A stretch of 64,000 nucleotides of DNA from Rhodothalassiaceae bacterium (GCA_026004935.1 BPKC01000001.1:2827381-2891380), one strand, 5' to 3'. Numbered from the stretch's first letter, positions 1-9,984 are shown. Numbers and translations: made by a program. Notes: generated from the letters alone by a model not told the origin.

Positions 1-653
1 GCGTCCGCAAAGCTGCGTGCGCGCGCGACGAAGATGCCGGCGTTCCAGTAGAAGCCGCCCCGGGCGAGATAGCGGGCCGCGGTCCGCGCATCCGGCTTCT
101 CATGAAAGCGGCGCAGCGCAAAGCCGTGAGGGTCCAGCGCCGCGCCCGCCTCGATGTAGCCGTAGCCGGTCGCCGGCCGGTCCGGGGCGATGCCGAGGGT
201 GACGATCAGCGGCTCGCGCCGGGCGAGTTCGGCCGCCGCCGCGAGCGCCTGCCGGAAGGCGGCCGCATCGGCGATGTGGTGATCGGCGGGCAGAAGCGCC
301 AGCACCTCCTCGTGCGCGCCCCGGCCGCGCGCCCACAGGGCCGCGGCCGCCACGGCCGCCGCGGTGTTGCGGCCCTCGGGCTCCAGCAGCACGGATGCCG
401 CCGTCTCCCCGGCCTGCGCAAGCTCGTCCGCCACCAGCGCCTCGTGGCGCGCGCTGGCGATGACGAGGGGCGGCGCGAACGGCGGGCCGGCCACCCGCGC
501 GAGCGTCTCGGCGAAGAGACTGCGCCGGCCGGCAAGCGGCACGAACTGCTTAGGCCGCGCGCGCCGCGAGAGCGGCCACAGCCGCGTGCCGCTGCCGCCG
601 GAGAGCACCACGGGCCGGATCGCGGCGCCGGCTGCGGCCGTCTCTTCGGACAT
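1..653 (-). CDS. manC: Mannose-1-phosphate guanylyltransferase (partial, runs off the window)
   Basis: Makes GDP-mannose from mannose-1-phosphate and GTP, for polysaccharide synthesis. The first 217 codons are present; the C-terminal part lies beyond base 1. The nucleotidyltransferase signature SGGSGTRLWPLSR sits at about residues 19-31 and is followed by the PKQF motif typical of ManC/AlgA enzymes. Further on are a LLLEPEGRNTAAA stretch and an AL-LPADHHI metal-site region. The start ATG at 653 lies 24 bases downstream of the glmS stop on the same strand, so it may be the distal gene of a glmU-glmS-manC operon. Whether an isomerase domain is fused at the C-terminus cannot be seen here. Confidence 0.9.
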   Translation of the reverse strand, partial: MSEETAAAGAAIRPVVLSGGSGTRLWPLSRRARPKQFVPLAGRRSLFAETLARVAGPPFAPPLVIASARHEALVADELAQAGETAASVLLEPEGRNTAAAVAAAALWARGRGAHEEVLALLPADHHIADAAAFRQALAAAAELARREPLIVTLGIAPDRPATGYGYIEAGAALDPHGFALRRFHEKPDARTAARYLARGGFYWNAGIFVARARSFAD

Positions 654-677
654 GGACGACTCCTTCTGCGGCATTCG

Positions 678-2501
678 TTACTCTACCGTAACGGACTTGG
701 CGAGGTTGCGCGGCTGATCGACGTCGGTGCCCTTGAGCACCGCCGTGTGATAGGCGAGCAGCTGCACGGGCACCGCGAAGACGAGGGGGGCGATGAAGGG
801 GTCGTGCTCCGGCAGCACCAGCGCATGCGCGGCCGTCGCCGCAAGCCCGGCGGCGCGGCCGCCGGCGGCGATCAGGAACACCCGGCCGCCGCGCGCGCGC
901 ACCTCCTCCACATTGGCGGCGACCTTCTCCACGAGCGGGCCCGAATCGGCGAGCACCACCACCGGCACCGACTCGTCGATCAGCGCGATGGGACCGTGCT
1001 TCATCTCGCCGGCCGGATAGCCTTCCGCATGGATGTAGGAGATCTCCTTCAGCTTCAGCGCGCCTTCGAGCGCGAGCGCATGCAGCTGGTCGCGGCCGAG
1101 ATAGAGGACATCGCGCGCATGCATCAGCTCATGCGCCATCGCCTGCAACTCGCCGTCGACCTTGAGAGCTTCAGCCAGCGTCGCGGGCGCCGCCGCCAGC
1201 GCATCGGCGAGACGCGCCGCATGTTGCGCCGTCAGCACGCCGCGCTCCTCGCCCCAGGCGATCGCGAGTGCCGCCAGCACCGCAAGCTGCGCCGTGAAGG
1301 CCTTGGTGCTGGCGACGCCGATCTCGGGCCCGGCATGGGTGGGCAGCACGACGTCGGCCTCGCGCGCGATGGTGGAATGGGGGACATTGACGATGGCGAC
1401 GGTCTTCAGTCCCGCCTCCTTCGCCAGCCGCAGCGCGGCGAGCGTGTCCGCCGTCTCGCCGGACTGGGAGATGAAGAGCGCCGCCTCGCCCGCCTCCAGC
1501 ACCGGGTCGCGGTAGCGGAACTCGCTCGCGATGTCGACCGCGACCGGAAGATGCGCCAGCCGCTCGATCCAGTAGCGGGCGGCGAGCCCGGCGTAGAAGC
1601 TCGTGCCGCAGGCGACGATGTGCAGCCGCCGCAGGCCGGCCGCGTCCACGCCCTCCGGCAACCGGATCCGGCGCGCGAGCGTATCGAGATAGGGGCCGAG
1701 CGTCTCGGCCACCGCCGTCGGCTGCTCGTGGATCTCCTTGAGCATGAAATGGCGGTAGTTGCCCTTGGCCGCCATCTGGGGGCTGATGTCGAGCCGCAGG
1801 AAACGGCGGGCGACCGCGCGGCCGGACGGATCGAAGATGACGGCGCGGCCCGCGCCCACCTCCGCCCATTCGCCCTCCTCCAGAAAGGCGATCTCCTCGG
1901 CAAGCCCTGCGAGCGCGAGCGCGTCCGAGCCGATGAAGCCCTCCGTCCCGCTCAGCCCCACCGCCAGCGGGCTGCCCCGGCGCGCGGCGTAGAGCCGGTC
2001 GGGCGCATCCGCAAACAGGATCGCGAGCGCGAAGGCCCCGCGGATGCGCCCGAGCAGATCCCGGACGGCCGCGCGCGGCGGGCGTCCCTCGGCGCGCAGG
2101 CGCGCGAGCAGATGCGCGACGAGCTCGGTGTCCGTGTCGCTCTCGAGCGTGGCGCCTTCGGCCGAGAGCTCCTCGCGCAGCGCCCGGTAATTCTCGATGA
2201 TGCCGTTGTGGACGACGGCGACGCCGCCCGCGACATGGGGATGGGCGTTGCGTTCGGAAGGCGCGCCATGGGTCGCCCAGCGCGTGTGGCCGATGCCGAC
2301 GGGGCCGTCGATGGGCGCGGCGGCATGCGCCTCTTTCAGGGCCGCAAGCTTGCCCTCGCGCCGCAGCCGTCTGAGCCGGCCGTCGCCGTCGACGACGGCG
2401 ATCCCGGCGCTGTCGTAGCCGCGGTATTCGAGGCGCTCCAGCGCGCCGATCAGGCGGTCGGCGACGGTGGTGCTGCCGACGATTCCGACGATTCCGCACA
2501 T
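678..2501 (-). CDS. glmS: Glutamine--fructose-6-phosphate aminotransferase (isomerizing)
   Basis: Converts fructose-6-phosphate and glutamine to glucosamine-6-phosphate, the first committed step to UDP-GlcNAc. The product is 607 aa, normal for the family. I chose the start at 2501 because the mature enzyme must expose the catalytic cysteine right after Met (MCGIVGIVG); an in-frame ATG 39 bases upstream would bury it. Domains in order are the N-terminal glutaminase (about 1-220) with HTRWATHG and NGIIENY motifs, then two SIS sugar-isomerase domains (SQSGETADT and later the EGYPAGEMKHGPIALI region). The C-terminus NLAKSVTVE is the classic GlmS end. It lies 35 bases downstream of glmU, so the two sequential UDP-GlcNAc enzymes are probably co-transcribed. 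Confidence 0.97.
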   Translation of the reverse strand: MCGIVGIVGSTTVADRLIGALERLEYRGYDSAGIAVVDGDGRLRRLRREGKLAALKEAHAAAPIDGPVGIGHTRWATHGAPSERNAHPHVAGGVAVVHNGIIENYRALREELSAEGATLESDTDTELVAHLLARLRAEGRPPRAAVRDLLGRIRGAFALAILFADAPDRLYAARRGSPLAVGLSGTEGFIGSDALALAGLAEEIAFLEEGEWAEVGAGRAVIFDPSGRAVARRFLRLDISPQMAAKGNYRHFMLKEIHEQPTAVAETLGPYLDTLARRIRLPEGVDAAGLRRLHIVACGTSFYAGLAARYWIERLAHLPVAVDIASEFRYRDPVLEAGEAALFISQSGETADTLAALRLAKEAGLKTVAIVNVPHSTIAREADVVLPTHAGPEIGVASTKAFTAQLAVLAALAIAWGEERGVLTAQHAARLADALAAAPATLAEALKVDGELQAMAHELMHARDVLYLGRDQLHALALEGALKLKEISYIHAEGYPAGEMKHGPIALIDESVPVVVLADSGPLVEKVAANVEEVRARGGRVFLIAAGGRAAGLAATAAHALVLPEHDPFIAPLVFAVPVQLLAYHTAVLKGTDVDQPRNLAKSVTVE

Positions 2502-2536
2502 GCCTTCGATTCCACTTCCTGCCGCCGTCGGCGCGC

Positions 2537-3928
2537 TCACTTACCCTTCGCCGCAGCCTTTCGCGCACGGAGACGCGCGGCCGCGCCCGCGCGGGTCTCC
2601 TGCGGCGCGCGGGTGAGCGCGAGCGCATCGGCGGGCACGTCACGGGTGATCGCGCTGCCCGCGCCGATGATGGCCCCGGCGCCGACGGTCACGGGCGCGA
2701 CCAGCGCCGTGTTCGAGCCGATGAAGGCGCCGGCCCCGATCACCGTGCGGTGCTTGGCGAAGCCGTCGTAGTTGCAGGTGATGGTGCCCGCGCCGATGTT
2801 GGCGCCGGCGCCCACCTCCGCGTCGCCGATGTAGCTCAGGTGATTGGCCTTGGCGCCCTGCTCCAGCACCGCCGCCTTGACCTCGACGAAATTGCCGACC
2901 CGCGCGCGCGGGCCGATGCGGCTGCCCGGCCGGATGCGGGCGAAGGGGCCGATCACCGCCCCCTCCTCGATCACCGCACCGGCCAGATGCGAGAAGGCCT
3001 CGATGCGGGCCGGCCCGCGCACCTCCACCCCTGGCGCGAAGACGACATGGGGGCCGATCACCGTGCCCGGCGCGATCTTCGTATCGAATGCGAAATGAAC
3101 CGTGTCGGGCGCGACCAGCGTCACCCCTTCGGCCATGGCCTCTGCGCGCCGGCGCGCCTGGAAGCGGGCTTCCGCGGCCGCAAGCTCCGTCTGGGTGTTG
3201 ACGCCGTAGAGCGTGTCGGAATCCGCGGCCTCGACGACGGCGGCCGGCCGCCCTTCCGCCGCCGCCAGCGCGACGAGATCGGTCAGATACAGCTCGCCCT
3301 TGCTGTTGTCGGGCGCGAGTTGCGCGATGCCCCGGCGCAGAAAATCGAGGTCGAAGGCCATGATGCCCGAATTGACGAGGCCGATGGCGCGCTCGGCGGC
3401 CGTGGCCTCCGATTCCTCGACGATGCCGACCAGCCGTCCGTCGTCGCCGGTCACCAGCCGGCCGTAGCCCGCCGGATCGCCGGGCCGGAAGCCCAGCACC
3501 GCGACCGCCGCCCCCCCGGATACCGCGCGCAGGAGGCGGACGAGATCCGCGGTCTCCACCAGCGGCACGTCGCCGCACAGCACGAGCGCGAGGCCCTCCG
3601 CCGCCTCCGCGGCCCCGGCGGCCTCCAGCGCCACCCGCACCGCATCGCCCGTGCCGCGGCGCGCGGCCTGCTCGACGCTGCGCGCGCCCAGCGGATGGGC
3701 CGCCACCACCGGCTCCACCGCCACGCGCCCGGCCCCCAGCACGACGATGGTCTCCTCCGGCGGCGGCTCGAGCTCCGCCAGCCGGTCGAGCACATGCAGA
3801 ACCAGCGCCCGGCCGCCGACCTCGTGCAGGACCTTCGGCCGCGGGCTCTTCATCCGCGTGCCCTCGCCGGCGGCCAGCACGATGGCGAGCCGGACATGCC
3901 CGCCGCCGCCCGGGACCCGTTCCGTCAT
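2537..3928 (-). CDS. glmU: Bifunctional UDP-GlcNAc pyrophosphorylase / GlcN-1-P N-acetyltransferase
   Basis: Carries out the last two steps to UDP-GlcNAc: acetylation of glucosamine-1-phosphate, then uridylyl transfer. The product is 463 aa, the usual GlmU length. The N-terminal pyrophosphorylase has the LAAGEGTRMKS-PKVLHEV signature near residue 18 and a CGDVPL motif. The C-terminal left-handed beta-helix shows hexapeptide repeats, KAN-LSYIGDA and GAGTITCNYDG, the acetyltransferase active-site region. UDP-GlcNAc feeds peptidoglycan and lipopolysaccharide and may also feed the legionaminic-acid locus found later in the window. It is the first gene of the glmU-glmS run; the tRNA-Gly gene lies upstream on the same strand. 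Confidence 0.97.
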   Translation of the reverse strand: MTERVPGGGGHVRLAIVLAAGEGTRMKSPRPKVLHEVGGRALVLHVLDRLAELEPPPEETIVVLGAGRVAVEPVVAAHPLGARSVEQAARRGTGDAVRVALEAAGAAEAAEGLALVLCGDVPLVETADLVRLLRAVSGGAAVAVLGFRPGDPAGYGRLVTGDDGRLVGIVEESEATAAERAIGLVNSGIMAFDLDFLRRGIAQLAPDNSKGELYLTDLVALAAAEGRPAAVVEAADSDTLYGVNTQTELAAAEARFQARRRAEAMAEGVTLVAPDTVHFAFDTKIAPGTVIGPHVVFAPGVEVRGPARIEAFSHLAGAVIEEGAVIGPFARIRPGSRIGPRARVGNFVEVKAAVLEQGAKANHLSYIGDAEVGAGANIGAGTITCNYDGFAKHRTVIGAGAFIGSNTALVAPVTVGAGAIIGAGSAITRDVPADALALTRAPQETRAGAAARLRARKAAAKGK

Positions 3929-4107
3929 CCGCCGCCTTCCATCCCCGTTCCGCTGCGATCGCCATGCGGGCGCGGCGCAGCGGCAAGGCGCCGCCCGGCG
4001 CGCCCATCATGCGCCGCTTCATGGCGAAATCATGCCGCCACGGCAAGGGGCGAGCGGACAGCCGGTTTCGCCGGGGCGATCGATGCAGCTTGGCGCGGGA
4101 AGAGATC

Positions 4108-4181
4108 TGGAGCGGGTGAGGGGAATCGAACCCCCGTCTCAAGCTTGGGAAGCTTGCGTTCTACCATTGAACTACACCCGC
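4108..4181 (-). tRNA. tRNA-Gly (anticodon CCC)
   Basis: Read on the minus strand this folds as a full cloverleaf. The acceptor GCGGGTG pairs with CACCCGC, the anticodon stem CAAGC/GCTTG encloses the loop TTCCCAA, and the T-arm is GGGGTTCGATTCCCC. The discriminator T is followed by an encoded CCA. The anticodon is CCC, which reads GGG glycine codons. It stands alone between glmU and the lipoprotein gene. Confidence 0.96.
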
Positions 4182-4348
4182 AGGACGGGACGGCGATTCT
4201 GATAGCCCCTCGCTTGCGCGGTTTCAAGCGTCTGCGCATCGCCGGCCGCGCCCTGCGGCCGCCAGGGCCCGCGGTGACAGCGCCGGGGCGAAGGAGTATG
4301 ATGATCACCCGGAACGGACACCCAGTGAGGGGGGCGACGGAGACGATC

Positions 4349-4993
4349 ATGGCGGCTGGCGCGAAGACTTGCGGAACCCGGTTGGCGGCGCGCGCCGCCT
4401 TCGTGGCGGGCCTTGCGCTTCTTCTTGCGGCCTGCGCGCAGGAGCGGATCGCGGTCACCGTCACCCCCTTCTACGAGTCGCCGCCGGATCCGCTCGCCGG
4501 GCTTGCCGCCGATGTCGTGCCGGCGCGCCCGGAGCTCGCGCAGGATCCGGCGTTTGCGGATTTCGGCGACCGCCTGGGCGCAAGGCTCGCGCGCCTCGGC
4601 CTCATGCCGGCCGCCGGCGGACCGGCCGCGATCCACGCCCGGCTCGACTATGAGTCCCGCCCCCGCGACGAGCGGCGCGAGGGGCCACGGGTCGGGGTCG
4701 GCATCGGCATCGGCCACGTCGGCCGGCATGTCGGGGTCGGCGGCAGCGTCGGCGTGCCGATCGAGACGGGCCGCACGGTGACCGTCTACGACCATCGCGT
4801 CTCGGTCGCCCTCGTGCGCGCCGACGACGGCGCCGTGCTGTGGGAGGGCCGCGCGCTCGCCGATGACGTCTCGGCGCCGCTCGCCGAGGTGATCGATGCC
4901 ATGCTGGACGCCCTCTTCACCGATTTCCCGGGCCAAAGCGGCGCCACCCGCACCATCCGGCTGCCGGCGAAGGCGGATTCCGGCGCGCCTTGA
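4349..4993 (+). CDS. DUF4136-like lipoprotein
   Basis: A 214-aa predicted lipoprotein of unknown function. The start at 4349 gives a clean signal peptide: basic residues, a hydrophobic core (AFVAGLALLL) and the lipobox LLAACAQ, with lipidation expected on the Cys. After cleavage comes a DUF4136-like domain with conserved features of that family: a YESPPDP-type start, a glycine/valine-rich strand (VGVGIGIGHVG...) and a TVYDHRVSVALVRADDGAVLWEG strand near the middle. The open frame extends far upstream without a signal peptide, which is a high-GC artefact. Anchoring in the outer membrane is expected because Asp+2 is absent (Ala at +2). Its neighbours give no functional hint. Confidence 0.8.
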   Translation: MAAGAKTCGTRLAARAAFVAGLALLLAACAQERIAVTVTPFYESPPDPLAGLAADVVPARPELAQDPAFADFGDRLGARLARLGLMPAAGGPAAIHARLDYESRPRDERREGPRVGVGIGIGHVGRHVGVGGSVGVPIETGRTVTVYDHRVSVALVRADDGAVLWEGRALADDVSAPLAEVIDAMLDALFTDFPGQSGATRTIRLPAKADSGAP

Positions 4994-5086
4994 AATATCC
5001 GGACATTCGGGCCACAAGAGGCGGCGCGCGCCCCCGCGGTGCCGGCGCGCGCGCATCTTCGGGCACGGCCCACAAGGAGGGGAGCG

Positions 5087-6229
5087 ATGATCGACATCAC
5101 GTCCAGCTTCGACGGCGGCAACATCGAGGTGGTCGAGGCGGTCACCCCCGGCAACATCCGCCTCAGGATCCGCAAGGACAACAATTCAGATTTCTATCAG
5201 TGGTTCTATTTCCGCCTGACGGGCGGGCTGAAGTCGAACGTGAAGATCACCATCGAGAATGCCGCCGGCGCCGCCTATCCCGACGGCTGGAAGGGCTATC
5301 GCGCCTGCGTGTCGCACGACCGCGAGCGCTGGTTCAGGGTGCCGACCGAATACGATCCCGAGGAGGGCACGCTGACGATGCATTTCCGGCCCGAGCGGGA
5401 TGTCAGCTGGGTCGCCTATTTCGCGCCCTATCCCATGGAGCGGCATGCCAGGCTCATCGCCGAGGCCAACATGAGCCCGGAGGTGCGCGTGCGCTCGGCG
5501 GGGCTGACGCTCGACGGCCAGGACGTCGACATGATCGAGATCGGCGGCCTCGGCACCGGCCGCGAGCCGCTCAAGATCTGGATGATCGCGCGCCAGCACC
5601 CGGGCGAGACCATGGCCGAATGGTGGATGGAGGGCGCGCTCGAGCGCCTGCTCGACCCGGACGATCCGGTCGCGCGCGAGCTCAAGAAGCGCGCGCGCTT
5701 CTACATCGTGCCGAACATGAACCCGGACGGCTCGCGTCGCGGGCATCTGCGCACCAATGCGGCGGGCGTGAATCTCAACCGCGCCTGGGCCAATCCCGAC
5801 ATCGACACGGCCCCCGAGGTGTTCTGGGTCCGCAAGCACATGCACCGGCTGGGCGTCGACTTCCATCTCGACGTCCACGGCGACGAGGCGATCCCCTACA
5901 ACTTCATCGCCGGCTTCGAGGGCGTGCCCTCGGTGACCGAGCGCCAGCTCGAGCTTCTGGACCGCTACAAGAAGGCGCTCGCCCGCCTCAATCCGGACTT
6001 CCAGACCGAGCACGGGTATCCGGTGGACCCGCCGGGCAGCTCGGATCTGCGCAAATGCACCGACTATGTGGCCGAGACCTTCGGCTGTCTGGCGATGACG
6101 CTCGAGATGCCGTTCAAGGACAACGCGAACGCGCCGGATCCGCAGTTCGGCTGGAGCCCCGAGCGCTCGAAGCACCTCGCCAGAAGCTGCCTCGATGCCC
6201 TGCTCGAGGTGATCGACGATCTCCGCTAG
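5087..6229 (+). CDS. M14 family (cytosolic-type) zinc carboxypeptidase
   Basis: A 380-aa predicted cytoplasmic metallocarboxypeptidase. It has the N-terminal beta-sandwich of the cytosolic carboxypeptidase group (FDGGNIEV and DNNSDFYQWFYFRL, residues 6-45) before the peptidase domain. Zinc ligands are visible as HPGE (His and Glu, about residue 171) and the His of DVHGDE (about 265). The general-base glutamate is probably the one in TLEMPFKDN (about 342). No signal peptide is present. Start 5087 follows a strong ribosome site (AAGGAGGGG) eight bases upstream. Bacterial members remove C-terminal residues from peptides or proteins, but the substrate is not known here. It is convergent with rel. 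Confidence 0.9.
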   Translation: MIDITSSFDGGNIEVVEAVTPGNIRLRIRKDNNSDFYQWFYFRLTGGLKSNVKITIENAAGAAYPDGWKGYRACVSHDRERWFRVPTEYDPEEGTLTMHFRPERDVSWVAYFAPYPMERHARLIAEANMSPEVRVRSAGLTLDGQDVDMIEIGGLGTGREPLKIWMIARQHPGETMAEWWMEGALERLLDPDDPVARELKKRARFYIVPNMNPDGSRRGHLRTNAAGVNLNRAWANPDIDTAPEVFWVRKHMHRLGVDFHLDVHGDEAIPYNFIAGFEGVPSVTERQLELLDRYKKALARLNPDFQTEHGYPVDPPGSSDLRKCTDYVAETFGCLAMTLEMPFKDNANAPDPQFGWSPERSKHLARSCLDALLEVIDDLR

Positions 6230-6286
6230 GCATGCCGGCGCGCGTCGGGCCGTGAAGGCGCGCGGGCAAAGAGGGGCCGCCGGCGC

Positions 6287-8420
6287 CTATCCGCGCACGC
6301 GTTCGGCAGACGAGACCTGGGGCAGAGCTCTGAGGGCCGTCAGAATGGCGGTCAGATGCTTGAGGTCGTGGACCTCGACGTCGATCAGCATCGTGTAGAA
6401 CTTGGGGTCGCGCTCGGTCATCTTGAGATTGGCGATGTTGCCCTCGTGGCGGGCGACGATCGCCGCGATCGCGGCCAGCGCGCCGCGCTCGTTGAGCACG
6501 ATGAGCCTGAGGCGGCCCGCATAGAAGTCGCGCTCCGCCTCCCCGGCCGTCCAGGCGAGATCGAGCCAGTCCTCCGGCGCATCCTCGAAGGCGGACAGGG
6601 CCTCGCAGTCGATGGTGTGGACGACGATGCCGCGCCCGGGCTCGCGGATGCCGACGATGCGGTCGCCGGGCACGGGGTGGCAGCAGTCGGCCAGATGCAC
6701 CGCAACCCCCGGCGTCAACCCCTCGATGGGGATGCCGGAATGGCGCGCGCGGCGGCCCTCCTCTGGCTCCCAGCCCTGGCGCACCGCCGCCGGCACGCCG
6801 CGGTCGGGTTCGATCTTCATGCCGGGGAAGGCCGCGCGCAGCACCTCCGCCACCGTCCACTGGCCGCGGCCGAGGCCGAGAAAGACGTCGTCCGCCGTCT
6901 CCACACCAAGTCGGTCCGCCGCCTCGGCCACCGCCCGCTCGCTCAACTCGATGCCCTGTGATTCGAACGCTCGTTCGAGAATGGTCCGCCCGAGCCGCGC
7001 GTATTCCGCCTGCTCCTGCTGGCGGATGAAGCGGCGGATCGCCGAACGCGCCTTGCCGGTGACGACGAAGCGCTCCCAGCGCGGGCTGGGTGTGGCGGTG
7101 CGCGACGTCAGGATCTCCACCTGGTCGCCGTTCTCGAGGATGTGGCCGAGCGGCACGATGCGCCCGTTCACCTTAGCGCCGACGCAATGGTTGCCGATCT
7201 CGGTGTGCACCGCATAGGCGAAGTCCACCGGCGTCGACCCCCGGGGCAGGACGATGAGGTCGCCCTTCGGGGTGAAGCAGAACACCTGGTCCTGGAACAT
7301 CTCGAGCTTGGTGTGTTCCAGGAACTCCTCGGGATTGGCCGCGTTCTCGAGGATCTCGAGCAGCGCCCTCAGCCAGCGGTAGCGCTCGGTCTCCTCCGGG
7401 TCCGGCGCGCCGCCGTCCTGCTTGTACTTCCAATGGGCCGCGACACCGAATTCCGCGATCTCGTGCATCCGGCGGGTGCGGATCTGGATCTCGACGCGGG
7501 TCTGGCGCGGGCCGATCACCGTGGTGTGGATGGAGCGGTAGCCGTTCCGTTTCGGTGTCGAAATGTAGTCCTTGAAGCGGCCCGGGACCGCCGGCCACTT
7601 GCGGTGGACGATGCCGAGCGCGCGATAGCAGGTCTCCTCGTCGGCCACGACGATGCGGAAGGCCATGACGTCGGAGATCTGCTCGAAGGGGATGTGCTCG
7701 GCCTCCATCTTCTTCCAGATGGAGTACGGCCGCTTCTCGCGCCCGCTCACCTCGCGCCTCGATGCCGGCATCCGCCAGCGTCTTTTTCAGCTCCGCGATC
7801 ACGTCGGCGACCAGGGTTCCCGCCTGCTCGCGCAGCATCGCCAGACGCTTGGTGACGGTCTCGTAGGCCTCCGGCTCGAGCTCGCGGAAGGCGAGGTCCT
7901 CCAGCTCCTCCTGCCACTCGCGGATGCCGATGCGCTCGGCGAGCGGCGCATAGATGTCGAGGGTCTCGCGGGCGATCCGCCGGCGCTTGTCGGGATCGCG
8001 GATGTAGTGGAGCGTGCGCATGTTGTGCAGCCGGTCGGCCAGCTTGACCAGCAGCACCCGGATGTCGTTCGACATCGCCAGCACGAACTTGCGGAAATTC
8101 TCCGCCGCGCGGCTGCCCTCGGCCTTGATCTCGATCTGGGACAGCTTGGTGACGCCGTCGACGAGCTCGGCGACCTTGGGGCCGAACTGCCGTTCGATTT
8201 CTTCGAGCGGCGTGTCGGTATCCTCCACCACGTCGTGCAGCAGCGCGGTGGCGATGGTCGCCGCATCGAGCTTGAGCTCGGTGAGGATTCCGGCCACCTC
8301 CAGCGGATGCGAAAAATAGGGATCCCCCGAGGCCCGCTTCTGGCTGCCGTGGGCCTTCATCGAGAACACATAGGCCCGGTTCAGCAGGCCTTCGTCGGCC
8401 TGCGGATCATAGGCCTTCAC
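6287..8420 (-). CDS. rel: Bifunctional (p)ppGpp synthetase/hydrolase (RSH), reading frame interrupted once
   Basis: The stringent-response enzyme that makes and degrades (p)ppGpp. Order of parts: HD hydrolase domain (YFSHPLEVA, ALLHDVVEDT with the catalytic His-Asp intact), synthetase domain (GREKRPYSIW, GYRSIHTTV), TGS domain (CFTPKGDLIVLP), a Cys-Cys-His zinc-type motif (ADCCHPVPGD) and a C-terminal ACT domain. The frame breaks near 7750-7757: the upstream half reads LADAGIEA and then turns to nonsense, while the downstream half begins at EVSGREKRPY in the next frame. Deleting one base from GCGCGAGG gives the expected GIEAEVSGREKRPY and a 710-aa protein of normal length. I therefore treat it as one gene with a likely insertion error. 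It follows rpoZ, the usual alphaproteobacterial order. Confidence 0.93.
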
Positions 8421-8647
8421 GCGTTCGACGAGCTCGTACTGGCGAATGGCGCTTTCCTCCGGCCCGTGGCCGCCGTCACGAGGCGGCGCCGGCCCGCGTC
8501 ACGACGCGGCCCGCACCGCCGCCTTCCACAGATAGGCAAGCGCGCAGGGCAAATAAAGCCGCGAAGGGAGCCCCGCGGCCGGGCTCGAGCGGCGGCCGCA
8601 GGCGGATCATGCGCCGGGCGCGGCGAAGACCGGGAAGAAGCGGCGGC

Positions 8648-8959
8648 TCAGCGGCGCTCGGGTTCGCCCTCGCGCGCCAATGCCTCGGCCCGCATGAGCA
8701 GCGCCAGATCGTCCTCTTCCGGCTCGTCGCGCTCGACATAGCGCTGCAGCGCCTGCACCAGCGCCTCCTTCAGCGCCTCGGGCCTGATCTTCTCGTCCGC
8801 GATCTCGCGCAGGGCGACCACGGGGTTCTTGTCGTTGTCGCGCTCGACGAGAAGCGGCGCCCCGGCCGCGATCTGGCGGGCCCGCTGGGCCGCGAGCAGC
8901 ACGAGATCGAATCGGTTCGGGACCTTGTCTACGCAGTCCTCGACGGTGACACGGGCCAT
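8648..8959 (-). CDS. rpoZ: RNA polymerase omega subunit
   Basis: The small subunit that helps assemble RNA polymerase and forms part of a ppGpp-binding site. The product is 103 aa. The start at 8959 gives the canonical [20 protein letters not shown] beginning; an ATG 27 bases upstream adds residues not found in the family. The conserved LAAQRARQI helix and [15 protein letters not shown] region are present, followed by an acidic tail. Placement directly upstream of rel on the same strand matches other alphaproteobacteria and links it functionally to ppGpp signalling. Confidence 0.96.
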   Translation of the reverse strand: MARVTVEDCVDKVPNRFDLVLLAAQRARQIAAGAPLLVERDNDKNPVVALREIADEKIRPEALKEALVQALQRYVERDEPEEDDLALLMRAEALAREGEPERR

Positions 8960-9068
8960 GAAGAGATCCTCGATTCGCGTTGACACGAAAGCACCGCACG
9001 CTCCCCGCCCCGGGGGGAACGCGCGGACCGCTCGATCGCCCGCTCCTTAGCCGCGCCTGATGCGGCGG

Positions 9069-9734
9069 TCAAGGGCCGGCGGGCTTCAGGTCGATCCAGG
9101 CGGCCGCCCCGCGCAGGACCCGCCGGCCGGTGACAAGCCGCATCGGCGCCGCAAAGCCCGGCATGTCCTCGACACAGCTGTGAAACTCCCCGTTCTCGCC
9201 GCACGGGTCCACCCCGGGCGGGAGATCGGCCAAGAATGCTTCGTCGTACCGGCGGCCGAGAAAGCCGACGCCGAGCCGGCCGCGCTGGATGGCGCTGATG
9301 CGCGCCCGAATTCCCGTGGCGATCATCTCGGCGGCGAGCGCGGCGCTGTCCTCTCCCCACAGCGGAAACAGACCGGCGAGCCCCGCCCGCGCCAGCAGGC
9401 GCTCGCGGTAGGCGCGCACGTCGGCGAGGAAGATGTCCCCGAATGCGACGGCTTGCACGCCGGCGCCGGCCAGCGCCGTCAGCGCGGCGCCGAAGCGCTC
9501 CTCGTAGACCGCATTGGGACACGGCTCCGGCAGCGGCACCTTGACGAGCGGCAGCCCCAGCGCGGCGGCCTGGGCGTCGAGCACCGCCTCCCGCACCCCG
9601 TGGATCGCCACCCGCCGGCGCCTTTCGTTCACGGTGGTGACCAGCGCGGCGATCGTCACCTCCCGCCGCCCGCGCAGCCGGTGCAGCGCCAGCGCGCTGT
9701 CCTTGCCCGAACTCCAGGACACGGCAACGCGCAT
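9069..9734 (-). CDS. ATP-pyrophosphatase-like (diphthine-ammonia ligase / DUF71 fold) protein
   Basis: A 221-aa adenine-nucleotide alpha-hydrolase superfamily protein. The N-terminal PP-loop is clear: SWSSGKDSALALHRL at residues 6-20. Other family marks are the PLPEPCPNAVYEERF stretch, the GDIFLADVRAYRE segment and the conserved DPCGENGEFHS motif near residue 185. The start at 9734 puts the beta strand MRVAVSW directly before the PP-loop; an extension to 9884 is non-homologous. Eukaryotic relatives amidate diphthine on EF2, but bacteria lack diphthamide, so the bacterial substrate is unknown. It stands alone between rpoZ and the NYN gene. Confidence 0.86.
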   Translation of the reverse strand: MRVAVSWSSGKDSALALHRLRGRREVTIAALVTTVNERRRRVAIHGVREAVLDAQAAALGLPLVKVPLPEPCPNAVYEERFGAALTALAGAGVQAVAFGDIFLADVRAYRERLLARAGLAGLFPLWGEDSAALAAEMIATGIRARISAIQRGRLGVGFLGRRYDEAFLADLPPGVDPCGENGEFHSCVEDMPGFAAPMRLVTGRRVLRGAAAWIDLKPAGP

Positions 9735-9984
9735 GATCACTTCCCATCTGTTCCAGGGCACCGGGGGCCGTCCATGCCGCAGTGGAGAGCGACTGCCACA
9801 GGTGCGGGCCCGAATGCCAGCCCGGGCGGGCGGGTCGGGGACGGCAATCTCCGAATCGAAATGACTCGACCGGATATCAGGCAACCATGGCCGAACAGCG
9901 GGAAAGGGAGAGTGCAGGCGAAACAGGGATGATGAAGAGCATTCCCGTTTCCAATATCGCAGTCATTATTGACCGACCGCCGTT

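Noticed and set aside
102-2771. An 889-residue open frame on the plus strand
   Set aside because: It is the antisense shadow of glmS and the glmU end; its Arg/Gly/Ala composition and lack of any motif are typical of high-GC antisense frames.
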